From positions 62,001 through 126,000 of the forward strand of contig NZ_PRDW01000001.1 in assembly GCF_002927045.1 (NCBI RefSeq): 64,000 bases of DNA, in the 5' to 3' direction. Source of the stretch: Mycetohabitans endofungorum. GTDB lineage: Bacteria; Pseudomonadota; Gammaproteobacteria; Burkholderiales; Burkholderiaceae. A program made the translations under genes and the position numbers. The notes under the pieces are model-generated. The model had not been told where the DNA came from. It saw only the letters and a program-made list of their open reading frames with translations, and did not search any database. Each line of letters begins with the position of its first letter. Positions within the stretch are counted from its first letter, which is position 1. This document shows positions 37,282-48,685 of this stretch, piece by piece.

Positions 37282-39567
37282 ATGAAGTTTCGCTACCCTG
37301 TCGTCATCATCGACGAGGATTTTCGCTCGGAGAACATCTCCGGCTCGGGTATCCGCGCGCTTGCCGAGGCGATCGAGCGCGAGGGGGTCGAGGTGCTCGG
37401 CCTGACGAGCTACGGTGATCTGACCTCGTTCGCGCAGCAGTCCAGCCGCGCGTCTTGCTTCATCCTGTCGATCGACGACGATGAGATCGCGCTGGTCGAT
37501 GAGGTCGCCGCGACGCACGACCAGGTGCCCGATCTCGCCAACGCGATCCTGGCGCTGCGCTCGTTCGTCGCCGAGGTGCGGCGTCGCAATGCCGACATCC
37601 CGATCTTCCTGTACGGCGAGACGCGCACGTCGCGTCACATTCCGAACGATATCCTGCGCGAATTGCACGGTTTCATTCATATGTTCGAGGATACGCCCGA
37701 GTTCGTTGCGCGGCATATCATCCGCGAGGCGAAGGTGTACCTGGATTCGTTGGCGCCCCCGTTCTTCAAGGAACTGGTCAAATACGCGGACGAAGGCTCG
37801 TATTCATGGCATTGCCCGGGCCACTCCGGAGGTGTCGCGTTTCTAAAGAGTCCGCTCGGCCAGATGTTTCACCAGTTCTTCGGCGAGAACATGCTGCGCG
37901 CGGACGTGTGCAACGCCGTGGACGAACTTGGGCAACTGCTGGACCATACCGGACCGGTGGCCGCGTCCGAGCGCAATGCGGCGCGCATCTTCAGCGCCGA
38001 TCACTTGTTTTTCGTGACTAACGGCACGTCCACGTCGAACAAGATCGTCTGGCACGCCACCGTCGCGCCGGGCGACATCGTCGTGGTGGACCGCAACTGC
38101 CACAAGTCGATCCTGCACGCGATCACGATGACCGGCGCAATCCCGGTTTTCCTGACGCCCACCCGCAACCATTTCGGCATCATTGGGCCGATCCCGCGCG
38201 ATGAGTTTCAACCGGAGAACATTCGCCGCAAGATCGACGCGAATCCGTTCGCGCGCGAGGCGCTCGCGAAAAACCCGAAGCTCAAGCCGCGGATTCTGAC
38301 GATCACGCAAAGTACCTACGATGGTGTCGTCTACAACGTCGAGATGATCAAGGACCTGCTTGGCGACACGATCGACACGTTGCATTTTGACGAGGCTTGG
38401 CTGCCGCACGCCGAGTTCCACCCGTTCTACCAGGACATGCATGCGATCGGGCAGAACGCCTGCCGGACCGACGCGCTAGTGTTCGCGACCCATTCGACGC
38501 ACAAGCTGCTGGCCGGCATCTCGCAGGCATCGCAGATCCTGGTACAGGATTCGCAGCTACCGCGCTTTGACCGGCATCGCTTCAACGAGGCGTACCTGAT
38601 GCACACGTCGACCAGCCCACAATACGCGATCATTGCGTCGTGCGATGTAGCTGCGGCGATGATGGAGCCGCCCGGCGGCACCGCGCTCGTCGAGGAGTCG
38701 ATTGCTGAGGCGCTTGATTTCCGTCGCGCGATGCGCAAGGTCGATGCCGAATATGGCGACGATTGGTTCTTCAAGGTGTGGGGGCCAGACCAGCTCGTCA
38801 CCGAGGGCATTGGTTCGCGCGAGGACTGGATGTTGCGGCCGAACGACCGCTGGCATGGTTTCGGCAACCTGGCCGAAGGCTTCAACATGCTGGACCCGAT
38901 CAAGGCGACGATCATCACGCCCGGGTTGGACGTGGACGGCGAGTTCGGCGAAGCGGGCATTCCGGCGGCGATCGTCACCCGCTATCTGGCTGAGCATGGC
39001 ATCATCGTCGAGAAGACTGGACTGTACTCGTTCTTCATCATGTTCACGATCGGCATCACCAAGGGCCGCTGGAACTCGATGGTCACCGAGTTGCAGCAGT
39101 TCAAGGACGACTACGATCGAAACCAGCCGCTATGGCGCGTGCTGCCGGAATTCGTCGCGCAGTATCCCATGTACGAGCGCGTCGGGCTGCGCGACCTGTG
39201 CGAGCAGATTCACAGCGTGTACCGTGACAATGACATCGCGCGGCTGACGACCGAGATGTACCTGTCCAACATGGAACCGGCAATGCGCCCGACCGACGCG
39301 TTCTCGAAGATTGCGCACCGCGAGATCGACCGCGTGCCGATCGACGACCTCGAGGGCCGCGTCACCAGCATTCTGCTCACGCCGTATCCCCCGGGCATTC
39401 CGCTGCTGATCCCGGGCGAGCGGTTCAACAAGACTATCGTGCGCTATCTGAGGTTCGCGCGCGACTTCAATGCGCGGTTCCCCGGCTTTCATACCGATAT
39501 CCACGGGTTGGTCACCGAAGTGGTGGGCGGCAACGTCGAGTACTTCGTGGATTGCGTGCGGCCCTGA
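37282..39567 (+). CDS. PLP-dependent arginine/lysine/ornithine decarboxylase
   Basis: 761 residues from the ATG at 37282, preceded by GGAGAATCACCG; ten upstream codons in frame are ignored. The N-terminal wing (response-regulator-like) domain covers about 1-130. The PLP domain follows, with WHCPGHSGGVAFLKSP and the Schiff-base lysine in ATHSTHKLLAGISQASQ (about residue 411). The C-terminal domain ends EYFVDCVRP. These large decarboxylases consume a proton and make cadaverine, agmatine or putrescine for acid resistance or polyamine supply. The substrate cannot be decided from sequence alone. No antiporter gene is beside it, so a biosynthetic or constitutive role is possible. Confidence 0.9.
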   Translation: MKFRYPVVIIDEDFRSENISGSGIRALAEAIEREGVEVLGLTSYGDLTSFAQQSSRASCFILSIDDDEIALVDEVAATHDQVPDLANAILALRSFVAEVRRRNADIPIFLYGETRTSRHIPNDILRELHGFIHMFEDTPEFVARHIIREAKVYLDSLAPPFFKELVKYADEGSYSWHCPGHSGGVAFLKSPLGQMFHQFFGENMLRADVCNAVDELGQLLDHTGPVAASERNAARIFSADHLFFVTNGTSTSNKIVWHATVAPGDIVVVDRNCHKSILHAITMTGAIPVFLTPTRNHFGIIGPIPRDEFQPENIRRKIDANPFAREALAKNPKLKPRILTITQSTYDGVVYNVEMIKDLLGDTIDTLHFDEAWLPHAEFHPFYQDMHAIGQNACRTDALVFATHSTHKLLAGISQASQILVQDSQLPRFDRHRFNEAYLMHTSTSPQYAIIASCDVAAAMMEPPGGTALVEESIAEALDFRRAMRKVDAEYGDDWFFKVWGPDQLVTEGIGSREDWMLRPNDRWHGFGNLAEGFNMLDPIKATIITPGLDVDGEFGEAGIPAAIVTRYLAEHGIIVEKTGLYSFFIMFTIGITKGRWNSMVTELQQFKDDYDRNQPLWRVLPEFVAQYPMYERVGLRDLCEQIHSVYRDNDIARLTTEMYLSNMEPAMRPTDAFSKIAHREIDRVPIDDLEGRVTSILLTPYPPGIPLLIPGERFNKTIVRYLRFARDFNARFPGFHTDIHGLVTEVVGGNVEYFVDCVRP

Positions 39568-39685
39568 GCGGCGCGCCGGCCATGGGTCAGCGGGGCGGTG
39601 CCAATGGCGCGACAGGTGCCCGCCGGGTCGATAGGCGGGCAGGTGTTCAATGGTGAGATAGTCGGCCAATAGTCGCGCGCCGCCG

Positions 39686-41095
39686 CTACTGGGACAGCGC
39701 GGCGCGTGCGGCCGCGATGGCGGCGTGCACCTGCTGCGGCGCCGTGCCGCCCACGTGATTGCGGCTGGCGACCGAGCCTTCCAGTGTCAGGTAGTCGAAC
39801 ACGTCGTCACCCAGCAGCGACGCAACTTTCGGTAATTCGGCGCGCAGCTGGTCGAGCGTCAGATCTGCCAGGTCACAGCCCCTGTCCACGCAGACTCGTA
39901 CCGCATGCGCCACCGCCTCGTGCGCGTCGCGAAACGGCAAGCCACGCTTGACGAGGTAATCGGCCAGGTCGGTCGCAGTCGAAAAGCCCTGCAGTGCTGC
40001 GGCCCGCATCGTATCTGGCTTGACTGTGATGCCGGCGACCATTTCGGTGAAGATGCGCAACGTGTCGGCCACCGTGTCAACGGTATCGAACAGCGGCTCC
40101 TTGTCTTCCTGATTGTCCTTGTTGTACGCGAGCGGCTGGCCCTTCATTAGCGTGAGCAGCGCGATCAGGTGCCCGTTCACGCGGCCGGTCTTGCCGCGCG
40201 CAAGTTCAGGCACGTCGGGGTTTTTCTTCTGCGGCATGATCGACGAGCCAGTGCAAAAACGGTCGGCTAGGTCGATGAAGCCGACCCGCGGGCTCATCCA
40301 CAGCACCAGCTCCTCGGACAGCCGCGATACGTGCGTCATGACCAGCGCCGCGGCCGCCGTGAATTCGATCGCGAAGTCTCGGTCCGACACCGCATCGAGT
40401 GAATTCGCGCAGACGCCGTCGAAACCGAGCGTCCTGGCGACTTGCTCGCGGTCAATCGGATAGCTGGTACCCGCGAGCGCCGCAGCGCCCAATGGCAGCC
40501 GGTTGACCCGCTTGCGGCAGTCGAGCATCCGCTCGGTGTCGCGCGTAAACATCTCCACGTACGCGAGCAGATGGTGGCCGAAGGTCACCGGTTGCGCGAC
40601 TTGCAGGTGCGTGAAGCCCGGCAGGATCGTGTCGGCATACCGTTCCGCGAGGTCGAGCAGCGCGCCTCGCAAACCCTTAAGCAGCGCGCTGATCCGGTCG
40701 ATTTCGCCGCGCAGCCAGAGCCGGATGTCGGTGGCGACCTGGTCGTTGCGCGAGCGCCCGGTGTGCAGCCGCTTGCCCGCGTCGCCGATCAGCGCGGTCA
40801 GCCGGGCCTCGATATTCAGGTGGACGTCTTCGAGGTCCAGCTGCCATTCGAATTCGCCGCGCTCGATCTCGCCGCGGATTTGCTCCATGCCTTTGCGGAT
40901 CGCCGCGACGTCGTCGTTGCTAATAATCCGTTGCGCGCCAAGCATTGCCGCGTGCGCGAGCGAGCCCTCGATGTCGACGAGCGCGAGCCGCTTATCGAAG
41001 AACACGGACGACGTATAGCGCTTGACAAGCTCGGACATCGGCTCGGAAAAACGCGCCGACCAGGCTTCGCCCTTTTTGTGCAATTGGGAAGTCAT
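39686..41095 (-). CDS. argH: Argininosuccinate lyase (ArgH)
   Basis: 469 residues from the ATG at 41095 ([19 protein letters not shown]); upstream in-frame codons to 41158 are not conserved. Motifs: [27 protein letters not shown] and the superfamily signature [12 protein letters not shown] with the catalytic serine. It cleaves argininosuccinate to arginine and fumarate, the last step of arginine synthesis. It lies downstream of the XRE regulator and ppc on the same strand. Confidence 0.96.
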   Translation of the reverse strand: MTSQLHKKGEAWSARFSEPMSELVKRYTSSVFFDKRLALVDIEGSLAHAAMLGAQRIISNDDVAAIRKGMEQIRGEIERGEFEWQLDLEDVHLNIEARLTALIGDAGKRLHTGRSRNDQVATDIRLWLRGEIDRISALLKGLRGALLDLAERYADTILPGFTHLQVAQPVTFGHHLLAYVEMFTRDTERMLDCRKRVNRLPLGAAALAGTSYPIDREQVARTLGFDGVCANSLDAVSDRDFAIEFTAAAALVMTHVSRLSEELVLWMSPRVGFIDLADRFCTGSSIMPQKKNPDVPELARGKTGRVNGHLIALLTLMKGQPLAYNKDNQEDKEPLFDTVDTVADTLRIFTEMVAGITVKPDTMRAAALQGFSTATDLADYLVKRGLPFRDAHEAVAHAVRVCVDRGCDLADLTLDQLRAELPKVASLLGDDVFDYLTLEGSVASRNHVGGTAPQQVHAAIAAARAALSQ

Positions 41096-41159
41096 GACAG
41101 GGTGCCGCAATAGTGGAGGGTGCCGCTTGCCGCACCGCCGTGCGGCAAAGACAAGCATT

Positions 41160-42149
41160 CTAGCATCGCGGCAGCGTGGCGCCGGCGTCGTGTGCGGCGG
41201 CCGCGGCGGTGGCTTCGCAGCGCGGTTTGTGTTGCGCGATTAGTACCACGAGTTTCATGTCGTCGCGCTGGGCCGGCACGAAGTTGATCTGATCGTAGGC
41301 GATGCGCCCGCGCGCCGGATGATCGAACTCGCGCCGGCCGCCCTCGCGCTCAAACACGTCCTGCGATGCCCAGAAGCGCGCGAACGGGTCGCATTGCGCA
41401 ATCAGCGCGTCGAGTAGCGCGCGTGTGGGGGCGTCGTTCAAGTGTCGGATCGAGTCGGCGCGGAATTCGGCGACGAGCCGGCGTGCGCGCCTCTCCCAGT
41501 CGACGATCAGCGTGCGCGCGGCCGGCGATGTGAAGGTATAACGCAGCAGGTTGGTGCCGTTGCCTTGCGCGTCCCGGGGAACCAGCACGCCGGCGGTCGC
41601 GGCCGGCTTGGCCGCGTCGAGCCAGCCGATGAACAATTCCGCCGCTGCCGCGTTCCAGGCGAGCGCGTTCCACTGCGGATCCAGCACGTAGGCGGGGGCG
41701 GCGATCAGCCCGACGCTGTCCAGCAGCGCCGCGGGCACGTCGGCCGCGCTCGCGTCCGGCTCGGCGGGATCGCGCTGCGCGGCAAGCTCGAACAGATAAG
41801 CCCGTTCCGCGCGCGACAGTCGCAACGCGATGGCAATCCGCGCCAGCGCGTCGGCGGACGCCGACACGGGACGGCCCTGCTCGATCCACGTGTACCAGGT
41901 GGCGCTGACGTCGCACAACTGCGCCACTTCCTCGCGTCGCAAGCCTGGCGTGCGGCGCCGCGTCCCGCGCGGCAGGCCGACGTCGGCCGGCGTGAGCCGT
42001 TCACGATGCGAGCGGATGAAATCGCCGAGCGCGCGCGCGGCTGACGCGTCGGCGCGCGAAGCGGATTCGCGGGCGCCGTGCTCGCGGGCGCCGCGACGCG
42101 CGGCACCTAATGCAGTAGGCAAAGCGGTCGTCATGATCCGGGAGGTCAT
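41160..42149 (-). CDS. XRE-type regulator with MmyB-like ligand-binding domain
   Basis: 329 residues from the ATG at 42149, or 324 from the ATG at 42134; neither has a clear ribosome site. After an Ala/Arg-rich leader, the helix-turn-helix lies at about 40-110 ([45 protein letters not shown]). The MmyB-like PAS-related domain follows ([48 protein letters not shown]). Its C-terminal tail ([15 protein letters not shown]) is low complexity. Relatives in actinobacteria and proteobacteria often bind fatty acids and regulate neighbouring oxidoreductases; no such neighbour is seen. It sits between ppc and argH on one strand. Confidence 0.85.
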   Translation of the reverse strand: MTSRIMTTALPTALGAARRGAREHGARESASRADASAARALGDFIRSHRERLTPADVGLPRGTRRRTPGLRREEVAQLCDVSATWYTWIEQGRPVSASADALARIAIALRLSRAERAYLFELAAQRDPAEPDASAADVPAALLDSVGLIAAPAYVLDPQWNALAWNAAAAELFIGWLDAAKPAATAGVLVPRDAQGNGTNLLRYTFTSPAARTLIVDWERRARRLVAEFRADSIRHLNDAPTRALLDALIAQCDPFARFWASQDVFEREGGRREFDHPARGRIAYDQINFVPAQRDDMKLVVLIAQHKPRCEATAAAAAHDAGATLPRC

Positions 42150-42235
42150 CGGTACCAGGATAGCGGGCGATCTTGTACTGGTATAACGCAGATGCGTATT
42201 GTACAGACTCACGCCGTAGCGCCGGCATGCCGGCG

Positions 42236-45200
42236 TCAGCCCGTGTTGCGCAACCCTGCGGCGATCCCGTTGATCGTCAAGTGAATGCCGCGGCGCAACC
42301 GGGCGTTCGTGGTGCCCGCGCGGTGCCGGCGCAGTAGTTCGACCTGCAAGTGGTTCAGCGGATCGAGGTACGGGAAGCGGTTCTTGATCGAGCGGGCGAG
42401 CAGCGGGTTGTCCGCCAGCCGCGATGAATGGCCGGTGATCTGTGCGAGCGCGTCCGTGGTGCGATGCCATTCGGCGACGATCCGACCGAATACCTGTTTG
42501 CGAAGCTTCTTGTCCGACACCAGTTGTGCGTAGCGCGACGCGACCGCCAGATCCGACTTGGCGAGCACCATGTCCATGTTGGATAGCAGGTTTGAGAAGA
42601 ACGGCCACGTCTTGACCATTTTGTGCAGCAGCGCCACGCGCTTTTCCCGGTCCACTGCATCCGGCGCGGCATCCAGGTACGTGCTGATTGCGCTGCCAAA
42701 GCCGTACCAGCCGGTGAGCAGCAGACGGCATTGACCCCACGAGAAGCCCCATGGAATCGCGCGCAAGTCCTCGATGCGGCGATGCTTGGGATCCTGCAGC
42801 TTGCGCGACGCGGGGCGGCTGCCAATATTGAGTTCCGCGATCTCGGCAATCGGCGTGGACTCGAAGAAATAGTCGGTGAAGCCCGGGGTCTCGTACACGA
42901 GCGCGCGGTATGCCGACATCGCCGCGTCCGATAGCGTCTGCATCAGCGCCTCAAATTGCGGCAGCGCACGGGGCGACTGAGCATGCGGCTGCAACGTCGC
43001 CTCCAGCGTCGCGGCAATCACGGTTTCGAGATTGCGGCGGCCAATTTCCGGATTGCCGAACTTGCTGGCGATCACCTCGCCCTGCTCGGTCAACCGGATC
43101 TGCCCATCCACTGTGCCCGGTGGCTGCGACAGGATCGCCTGATAGGTTGGGCCGCCGCCGCGCCCGACTGTGCCGCCTCGGCCGTGAAACAGTCGCAGCC
43201 TCACGCCGTGCTCGCGGAACAGCGCGACCAGTGCCAGTTCGGCCCGATACAGCTCCCAGTTCGACGTGAGGAAGCCGCCGTCCTTGTTGCTGTCCGAGTA
43301 GCCGAGCATCACTTCCTGTTCGCCACCCTGGTGGCGCACGATCGAGTCCATGCCCGGCAGCGCCAGCAGCGCTTCCATGATGCGCGACGCGTTACGCAGG
43401 TCGGCGATCGTCTCGAACAAGGGAATCACCATCAAACTGACGCGTGGCGCCCCCTGCCCGGCATGTGTCGCGTGCCGGCCGTTGCCCGCCTGTGGGGCCG
43501 TGGCGGCCATGCTGCCGTGCATCAGGCCGGTTTCCTTTTGCAGCAGCATCACTTCGACCAGGTCCGATACGGTCTCGGTATGGGAGATGATGTAGTTGCG
43601 TACGGCCCGCTCGCCAAAGCGCTGCCGTATCACACGCGTGGCTTCCAGCACGGCAAGCTCGCTGTGCACCAGCGGCGAGTACTCTGCGTACGGCAGGCGC
43701 AAAGGACGCGGTTGCGCCAGTTCAGCCAGCAGCAGCGTCAGCTTGTTGTCCTCGGACAGCGCGGCATAGTCGTCGACCACGCCGGCACGGGCAAACAGCT
43801 CGGTTAGCACGGCTTCGTGGACATCCGAACTTTGCCGCAGGTCGATGCTCGCAAGATGAAAGCCGAATACTTCGACCGCGCGCGCGAGCGGTGACAGCCG
43901 GGGGGCGGTGAGCGACGCGCCATGGCGTGCCTGCAGTGAGTCGATCAAAACCTGCAGGTCGTCGCGCAATGCGTCGGGCGACGCGTAGGGCACCGCGTCG
44001 CGGTGTTCGCCGCGAATCGAGACGGCTACGTCGCCGAGCAGTGCGCGTGCGGTCGCGGCCAGTCGCGCATAGACACCGATCAGCGCGCGCCGATACGGCT
44101 CGTCCACGCGGTGCGGTGAAGTATCGGGTGAGGTATCCGCCAGTTGCTTCAGCGCGTCGCTGGAGCCTGCCAGCAGCTCGGAGACGGACAGCTCCGCGCC
44201 GAGCCGGTGCACCTGCTCCAAATAGTGTTGGAAGATCACCGCCGCCTGGCACGTAATCGCCCGCTCGAGCGTGGCCGCCGTCACGTTCGGATTGCCGTCG
44301 CGGTCACCGCCGATCCAACTGCCCATCTGCAAGAACGGGGGCAGCCGGGCGGGCAGGCCGTGCTCGGCCAGTGCCTGTTCGATGTCCGCGTATAACGCGG
44401 GGATCTCGTCCAGGAAGGTCGCGCGATAGTACGACAGCGCGTTTTCGATCTCGTCGGCGACCGTGAGCCGCGAGTCACGCAGCATGCGGGTCTGCCACAG
44501 CGACGTGACGCGGGCGCGCAGCAGCGCTTCGTTGGCTGCGCGCTCGCGCGCGGTAAGCGGTTGGTCACGCTCGGCCAGCAAGCGTGCGATGTCGTGCTGC
44601 GCGTCCAGGATGCTCTTGCGCTGCACCTCGGTGGGGTGCGCGGTGAGCACCGGCACGATCAGTCCGGTATCGAAGAATGTCTTCAGCGCGGCCAGCGATT
44701 CGCCACCGCTTTTGGCCAGCCGCGCAAGTGCGTATGCGACGGTGCCTGCCTGCGGCGCGGAGCCGGCCAGCGCATGGATGCGCCGGCGGCGATTATGGTG
44801 GCGATCTTCGGCGATGTTCGCTAGATGTGAGAAGTAGCTGAATGCACGCACCACGCTGACCGTTTGCTCCGGTGTGAGGCCCTTGAGCATCTTGTCCAGC
44901 TTCTTGGCCGCGTCGATGTCGTCCTCGCGGCGGAATTTCACCGCCGACTGGCGGATTGTCTCGACCACGTCGAATACGGCGTCTCCCTCCTGCTCGCGGA
45001 CCACGTCGCCAAGCAGCCGACCGAGGAAGCGGATGTCCTCGAACAGCGGCCCGTCCTTGTCCTCGCGGTTGCGGCTGCGCGCGGGCGAGGCCGCGGCGTG
45101 TGCCGGCGGCGTCACCGCGGTCGGGGCCGGCCGTGCGGGCGCGGCGGCAGAGGCGGCGGCAGAAGCGGTAGAGGCGGTCTTGGCGTTGGGGCGCGCGGCA

Positions 45201-45262
45201 GCGGCCGATCCGGAAGCAGTCACAAGCAATTCCTCAAACTGGCGATTGAAGGGTTTCGGCAT
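42236..45262 (-). CDS. ppc: Phosphoenolpyruvate carboxylase (Ppc)
   Basis: 1008 residues from the ATG at 45262 ([18 protein letters not shown]). Residues 16-70 are an Ala/Pro/Thr-rich extension ([19 protein letters not shown]) not found in E. coli Ppc (883 residues). The core follows with the catalytic [22 protein letters not shown], the [10 protein letters not shown] loop, [14 protein letters not shown] (catalytic Arg) and a C-terminal [10 protein letters not shown]. It makes oxaloacetate from PEP and bicarbonate to refill the citric acid cycle. It is divergent from hemC, with 92 bp between starts. Confidence 0.95.
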   Translation of the reverse strand: MPKPFNRQFEELLVTASGSAAAARPNAKTASTASAAASAAAPARPAPTAVTPPAHAAASPARSRNREDKDGPLFEDIRFLGRLLGDVVREQEGDAVFDVVETIRQSAVKFRREDDIDAAKKLDKMLKGLTPEQTVSVVRAFSYFSHLANIAEDRHHNRRRRIHALAGSAPQAGTVAYALARLAKSGGESLAALKTFFDTGLIVPVLTAHPTEVQRKSILDAQHDIARLLAERDQPLTARERAANEALLRARVTSLWQTRMLRDSRLTVADEIENALSYYRATFLDEIPALYADIEQALAEHGLPARLPPFLQMGSWIGGDRDGNPNVTAATLERAITCQAAVIFQHYLEQVHRLGAELSVSELLAGSSDALKQLADTSPDTSPHRVDEPYRRALIGVYARLAATARALLGDVAVSIRGEHRDAVPYASPDALRDDLQVLIDSLQARHGASLTAPRLSPLARAVEVFGFHLASIDLRQSSDVHEAVLTELFARAGVVDDYAALSEDNKLTLLLAELAQPRPLRLPYAEYSPLVHSELAVLEATRVIRQRFGERAVRNYIISHTETVSDLVEVMLLQKETGLMHGSMAATAPQAGNGRHATHAGQGAPRVSLMVIPLFETIADLRNASRIMEALLALPGMDSIVRHQGGEQEVMLGYSDSNKDGGFLTSNWELYRAELALVALFREHGVRLRLFHGRGGTVGRGGGPTYQAILSQPPGTVDGQIRLTEQGEVIASKFGNPEIGRRNLETVIAATLEATLQPHAQSPRALPQFEALMQTLSDAAMSAYRALVYETPGFTDYFFESTPIAEIAELNIGSRPASRKLQDPKHRRIEDLRAIPWGFSWGQCRLLLTGWYGFGSAISTYLDAAPDAVDREKRVALLHKMVKTWPFFSNLLSNMDMVLAKSDLAVASRYAQLVSDKKLRKQVFGRIVAEWHRTTDALAQITGHSSRLADNPLLARSIKNRFPYLDPLNHLQVELLRRHRAGTTNARLRRGIHLTINGIAAGLRNTG

Positions 45263-45354
45263 CCGCGCGTAGCATCGGGACGCCGAAGGGTGCGTGCTAC
45301 CATTTGATCTGTTATCACATCCCGATTGGGTACGAGGTCGACTTGAGTCTCGAG

Positions 45355-46323
45355 ATGCAATGCGCGATACCGCCCGCAACGCTGGTGATCGCCTCGCGTG
45401 AGAGCCGGCTTGCGCTGTGGCAAGCTGAGCATGTGGGCCGTGCGCTGCACAAATTATATCCGTCTTGCGACGTGAAGATCCTCGGTATGACCACACGCGG
45501 CGATCAGATTCTGGATCGCGCGCTGTCTAAGGTGGGCGGCAAGGGGTTGTTCGTCAAGGAATTGGAGAATGCGCTGACGGATGGCCGCGCGGACCTGGCG
45601 GTTCACTCGCTCAAGGACGTACCGATGACACTGCCCGATGGCTTCGCGTTGCCGGTTGTCCTCACGCGGGAAGACCCACGCGATGCATTTGTGTCGTCGC
45701 AATTTACCTCGTTGGCGCAATTGCCGGCGGGCGCCGTGGTGGGTACATCGAGCCTGCGCCGGGTGGCGATGTTGCGCAGCCGCTATCCGCATCTGGTGAT
45801 CAAGCCGCTGCGCGGCAATCTAGACACCCGATTGGCGAAGCTCGACCGCGGCGACTACGCGGCGATCATTCTCGCGGCCGCCGGGCTCAAGCGGCTTGGC
45901 CTTGCAGCGCGGATCTGCACGCTGCTGGACCCCGCCGATAGCCTGCCGGCGCCCGGGCAGGGGGCGCTCGGCATCGAGATCCGTGCCTCACGCGCCGATC
46001 TGCACCAGTGGCTCGCGCCGTTGCTCGACATGCGCACGGCGCTGGCCGTAGAGGCCGAGCGGGCTGTGTCGCGCGCGCTCGGCGGCAGCTGCGAGGTGCC
46101 GCTCGCCGCGTATGCGCAGTGGCAGGGCGACGTGTTGCAACTGCGGGCGTCGGTCGCCACGCCCGACGGCAGCCGCGTGCTGACCGCGCATGGCAGCGCG
46201 GCGCTGACGGACACGGCCGGTGCGCTGGCGCTCGGCCTGCGCGTGGTACAGCAGTTGCAGGCGCAGGGTGCGATGCAGATCGTGCAGCAACTGCTTGACG
46301 CGTCGCGCGGCGGAGCCGCGTGA
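45355..46323 (+). CDS. hemC: Hydroxymethylbilane synthase (HemC)
   Basis: 322 residues from the ATG at 45355 ([23 protein letters not shown]). The cofactor-binding cysteine is Cys246 in [12 protein letters not shown]. Other motifs are [22 protein letters not shown] (catalytic Asp region), [11 protein letters not shown] and [13 protein letters not shown]. It polymerises four porphobilinogens to hydroxymethylbilane in haem and sirohaem synthesis. It heads a likely operon hemC-hemDX-hemY; the next start is 16 bp after its stop. Confidence 0.95.
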   Translation: MQCAIPPATLVIASRESRLALWQAEHVGRALHKLYPSCDVKILGMTTRGDQILDRALSKVGGKGLFVKELENALTDGRADLAVHSLKDVPMTLPDGFALPVVLTREDPRDAFVSSQFTSLAQLPAGAVVGTSSLRRVAMLRSRYPHLVIKPLRGNLDTRLAKLDRGDYAAIILAAAGLKRLGLAARICTLLDPADSLPAPGQGALGIEIRASRADLHQWLAPLLDMRTALAVEAERAVSRALGGSCEVPLAAYAQWQGDVLQLRASVATPDGSRVLTAHGSAALTDTAGALALGLRVVQQLQAQGAMQIVQQLLDASRGGAA

Positions 46324-46339
46324 TGGGGGGCGGCCAATC

Positions 46340-48682
46340 GTGACGCAGGCGCCGCTTCCTTCCACGTCGCGGTCGGCAGCCACGGGCGAGGCCGGCGCTC
46401 CTGTCGCGGCACGTCCGACCGTGGTGATCACGCGCCCAGCGGGACAGAACGCCGAGTTGCTGACCGCGCTTGCCGCGGCTGGATTCGATGGCTTCGAGTT
46501 TCCGCTGATCGATATTGCCGACGCGACGGACAATGCGCCGCTGGTCGATGGGTTGCTCGACCTCGAGCGTTATGCGCTGGCGGTATTCGTGTCGCCGAAT
46601 GCGGTGGATCGCGCATTTACGGCGTTCGCTGCGGCTCGGCCGAAGGCTTCGCCAGAAAGCGCATCTCCGGTGGACGTACCGCCCGCGGATGCATTGTCGG
46701 CTGATACGTCGACAACAGATACGTCGTCGGCGCATCCGTCGGCCGCCGCCGTGCCACCGCCCGCTTTCTCGTGGCCGACCACGGTACCGGTCGCTGGCGT
46801 GGGCCCAGGCACGGTGCGGGCGTTAGTGCGCCACGGCGTGCAGCCGCATACGCATCGGATCATCGCGCCCGGCGATGCGGTGCGCGTCGCGCTGCAGGCG
46901 CCGGTGCACGACGGCGGCAAGGACGGCGGCGCGGGCGCTTCCCATGCTGGCGAGCCGCCGCGGCTCGACGATACCCCTGCGGTGCAGGTCTCGTCCGACT
47001 CGTATGCGAGCGGGGATGTGCCGCGCTACGATTCCGAAGCGTTGATCGGCGCGCTCGCTACTGCCTTTGCGCCGCACGGGCTCACCGCGCTGCAAGGACG
47101 GCATGTGTTGCTGGTGCGCGGCGACGGCGGCCGCGAGTTGCTCGCTGATACGCTGCGTGCGCATGGCGCGATCGTCCAGACACTCGGTGCGTACCAGCGA
47201 CGGCTGCCCGAGCCGAGCTTTGACGCGTGGCAGCGCGTGCACGCGCTGCTCGCTGGCCAGCCGCACGCCTGGGTATTGACTAGCTCGGAAGGCGTGCGCA
47301 ACCTGGAAGAGTTGGCGCGCGAGCATCTGAATCGCGACGAGATTGTCGCGCTCAAGCGCGCACCGATTGTCACACCGCATCCGCGCATCGGCGAAACGGC
47401 GCGCAAAGCGGGTTTTGATACGATTACAGTGTCCGGCGCGGGCGATCAGGCGATCGTCGGCGCACTGCGAGCGGTGTTTTCACCGATCACTCAAGTAGCG
47501 TCCTTCTCGAAGACTCAATCGCAATCGGCTCAATCACGCATGACAGATTCTAAAGATTCCCAGCCAGCGCCGGGCGTGGCCCCACACGCGGCGCAACCGG
47601 CGCGCCCTGCCGCGGCCAACGTCCCACCGGCTGCATCTTCCCCCCCGTACGAATCGAAGCGTCGCCGCCGCTCAGCCAGCACGGCGCTCGCCTGGATCGT
47701 CGCGGTGGTGGCGCTGGCGGGCGCGGGTGCGGGCGGCTACGTGCTCGAACGCAAGATCGAGCGGCTGCAGCAGCAACTTGCCGTGCGCCAGCAGGCGAGC
47801 GACATGCAAAGCCGCGACACCCGGCTCAAGGCCGACGAGGCCGCGAACGCGGTACGCCAACTCGATTTGCAGCTGGCCCAACTCGCCGGCCGGGTCGGTG
47901 ACGTGCAGACGCAGCATCAGGCCCTGCAGGCGTCGTTGCAGGATTTGGCAAAGGACCGCGACGATTGGACCCTGGCCGAAGTCGAGCAGACAATCTCGTC
48001 TGCCAGCCAGCAACTGCAATTAACTGGCAATGTCGGCCTGGCGTTGTTCGCGTTGCAAAGCGCGGACACGCGGCTCGCGGCATTGACAGGCGCGCAGGTC
48101 ATCGCGGTGCGCAAGGCGCTCGCGCAGGACATCGATAAGCTGAAGGCTGCGCCAAGTGTCGATCTGGCGGGACTCGCCATCAAGCTTGACGACGTGATCG
48201 CGCAGGTGGACACCCTGCCGTTGGCCGGCGAGACGCCGGCTGCGCCGCTCAAGCCGCGTGCTGGCATGCCGGCGGACGTGGCGAAGGGGGCCGCCGCCAA
48301 GGGCGAGCCGCGCTGGAAGGCATGGTGGCATACATTCTCGGCCGGGGTGATGGCACAACTGACCGGTCTCGTGCAGGTGCGCCGCATCGACAACGCGGAC
48401 GCGATGCTGGTCGCGCCAGACCAGGGCTATCTGTTGCGTGAGAATGTGAAGCTGCGGCTGCTGTCCGCGCGCATCGCGCTGCTCTGGCGCGACGAGAAGC
48501 TGACGAATGCGGACTTGCAGGCCGCGCACCAGGCGCTCGCGCGGTACTTTGATCCGTCGGCCCAGGCCACGCACAACGCGCGTGAGCTGCTCGATCAGGT
48601 ACGAAAAGGTGCGGCGCACATCGAGCTGCCGAACCTGGATGCGAGCCTGAATGCAATCCATCAGAACAAGAGCCGAGGCTGA
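46340..48682 (+). CDS. hemDX: HemDX fusion: uroporphyrinogen-III synthase joined to HemX
   Basis: 780 residues from a GTG at 46340 (VTQAPLPSTSRSAATGE). Residues 1-390 or so are HemD (VVITRPAGQNAELLTALAAAGF; VFVSPNAVDRAF; VPVAGVGPGTVRAL; HVLLVRGDGGRELLADTL; AWVLTSSEGVRNL). Two low-complexity insertions interrupt it (about 108-145, Ser/Thr/Ala/Pro-rich, and 195-225, Gly/Ala/Asp-rich). The rest is HemX: a cytoplasmic Pro/Ala linker, one membrane helix (STALAWIVAVVALAGAGAGGYV, about 450) and a long periplasmic coiled coil. HemD makes uroporphyrinogen III; HemX may anchor the pathway at the membrane. The fusion is known in Burkholderia-type bacteria. Confidence 0.92.
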   Translation: MTQAPLPSTSRSAATGEAGAPVAARPTVVITRPAGQNAELLTALAAAGFDGFEFPLIDIADATDNAPLVDGLLDLERYALAVFVSPNAVDRAFTAFAAARPKASPESASPVDVPPADALSADTSTTDTSSAHPSAAAVPPPAFSWPTTVPVAGVGPGTVRALVRHGVQPHTHRIIAPGDAVRVALQAPVHDGGKDGGAGASHAGEPPRLDDTPAVQVSSDSYASGDVPRYDSEALIGALATAFAPHGLTALQGRHVLLVRGDGGRELLADTLRAHGAIVQTLGAYQRRLPEPSFDAWQRVHALLAGQPHAWVLTSSEGVRNLEELAREHLNRDEIVALKRAPIVTPHPRIGETARKAGFDTITVSGAGDQAIVGALRAVFSPITQVASFSKTQSQSAQSRMTDSKDSQPAPGVAPHAAQPARPAAANVPPAASSPPYESKRRRRSASTALAWIVAVVALAGAGAGGYVLERKIERLQQQLAVRQQASDMQSRDTRLKADEAANAVRQLDLQLAQLAGRVGDVQTQHQALQASLQDLAKDRDDWTLAEVEQTISSASQQLQLTGNVGLALFALQSADTRLAALTGAQVIAVRKALAQDIDKLKAAPSVDLAGLAIKLDDVIAQVDTLPLAGETPAAPLKPRAGMPADVAKGAAAKGEPRWKAWWHTFSAGVMAQLTGLVQVRRIDNADAMLVAPDQGYLLRENVKLRLLSARIALLWRDEKLTNADLQAAHQALARYFDPSAQATHNARELLDQVRKGAAHIELPNLDASLNAIHQNKSRG

Positions 48683-48685
48683 ACG

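Noticed and set aside
39618-39640. Terminator between the amino acid decarboxylase and argH (GCCCGCC/GGCGGGC stem)
   Set aside because: There is no T run on either strand, so it does not meet the requirements for intrinsic termination.
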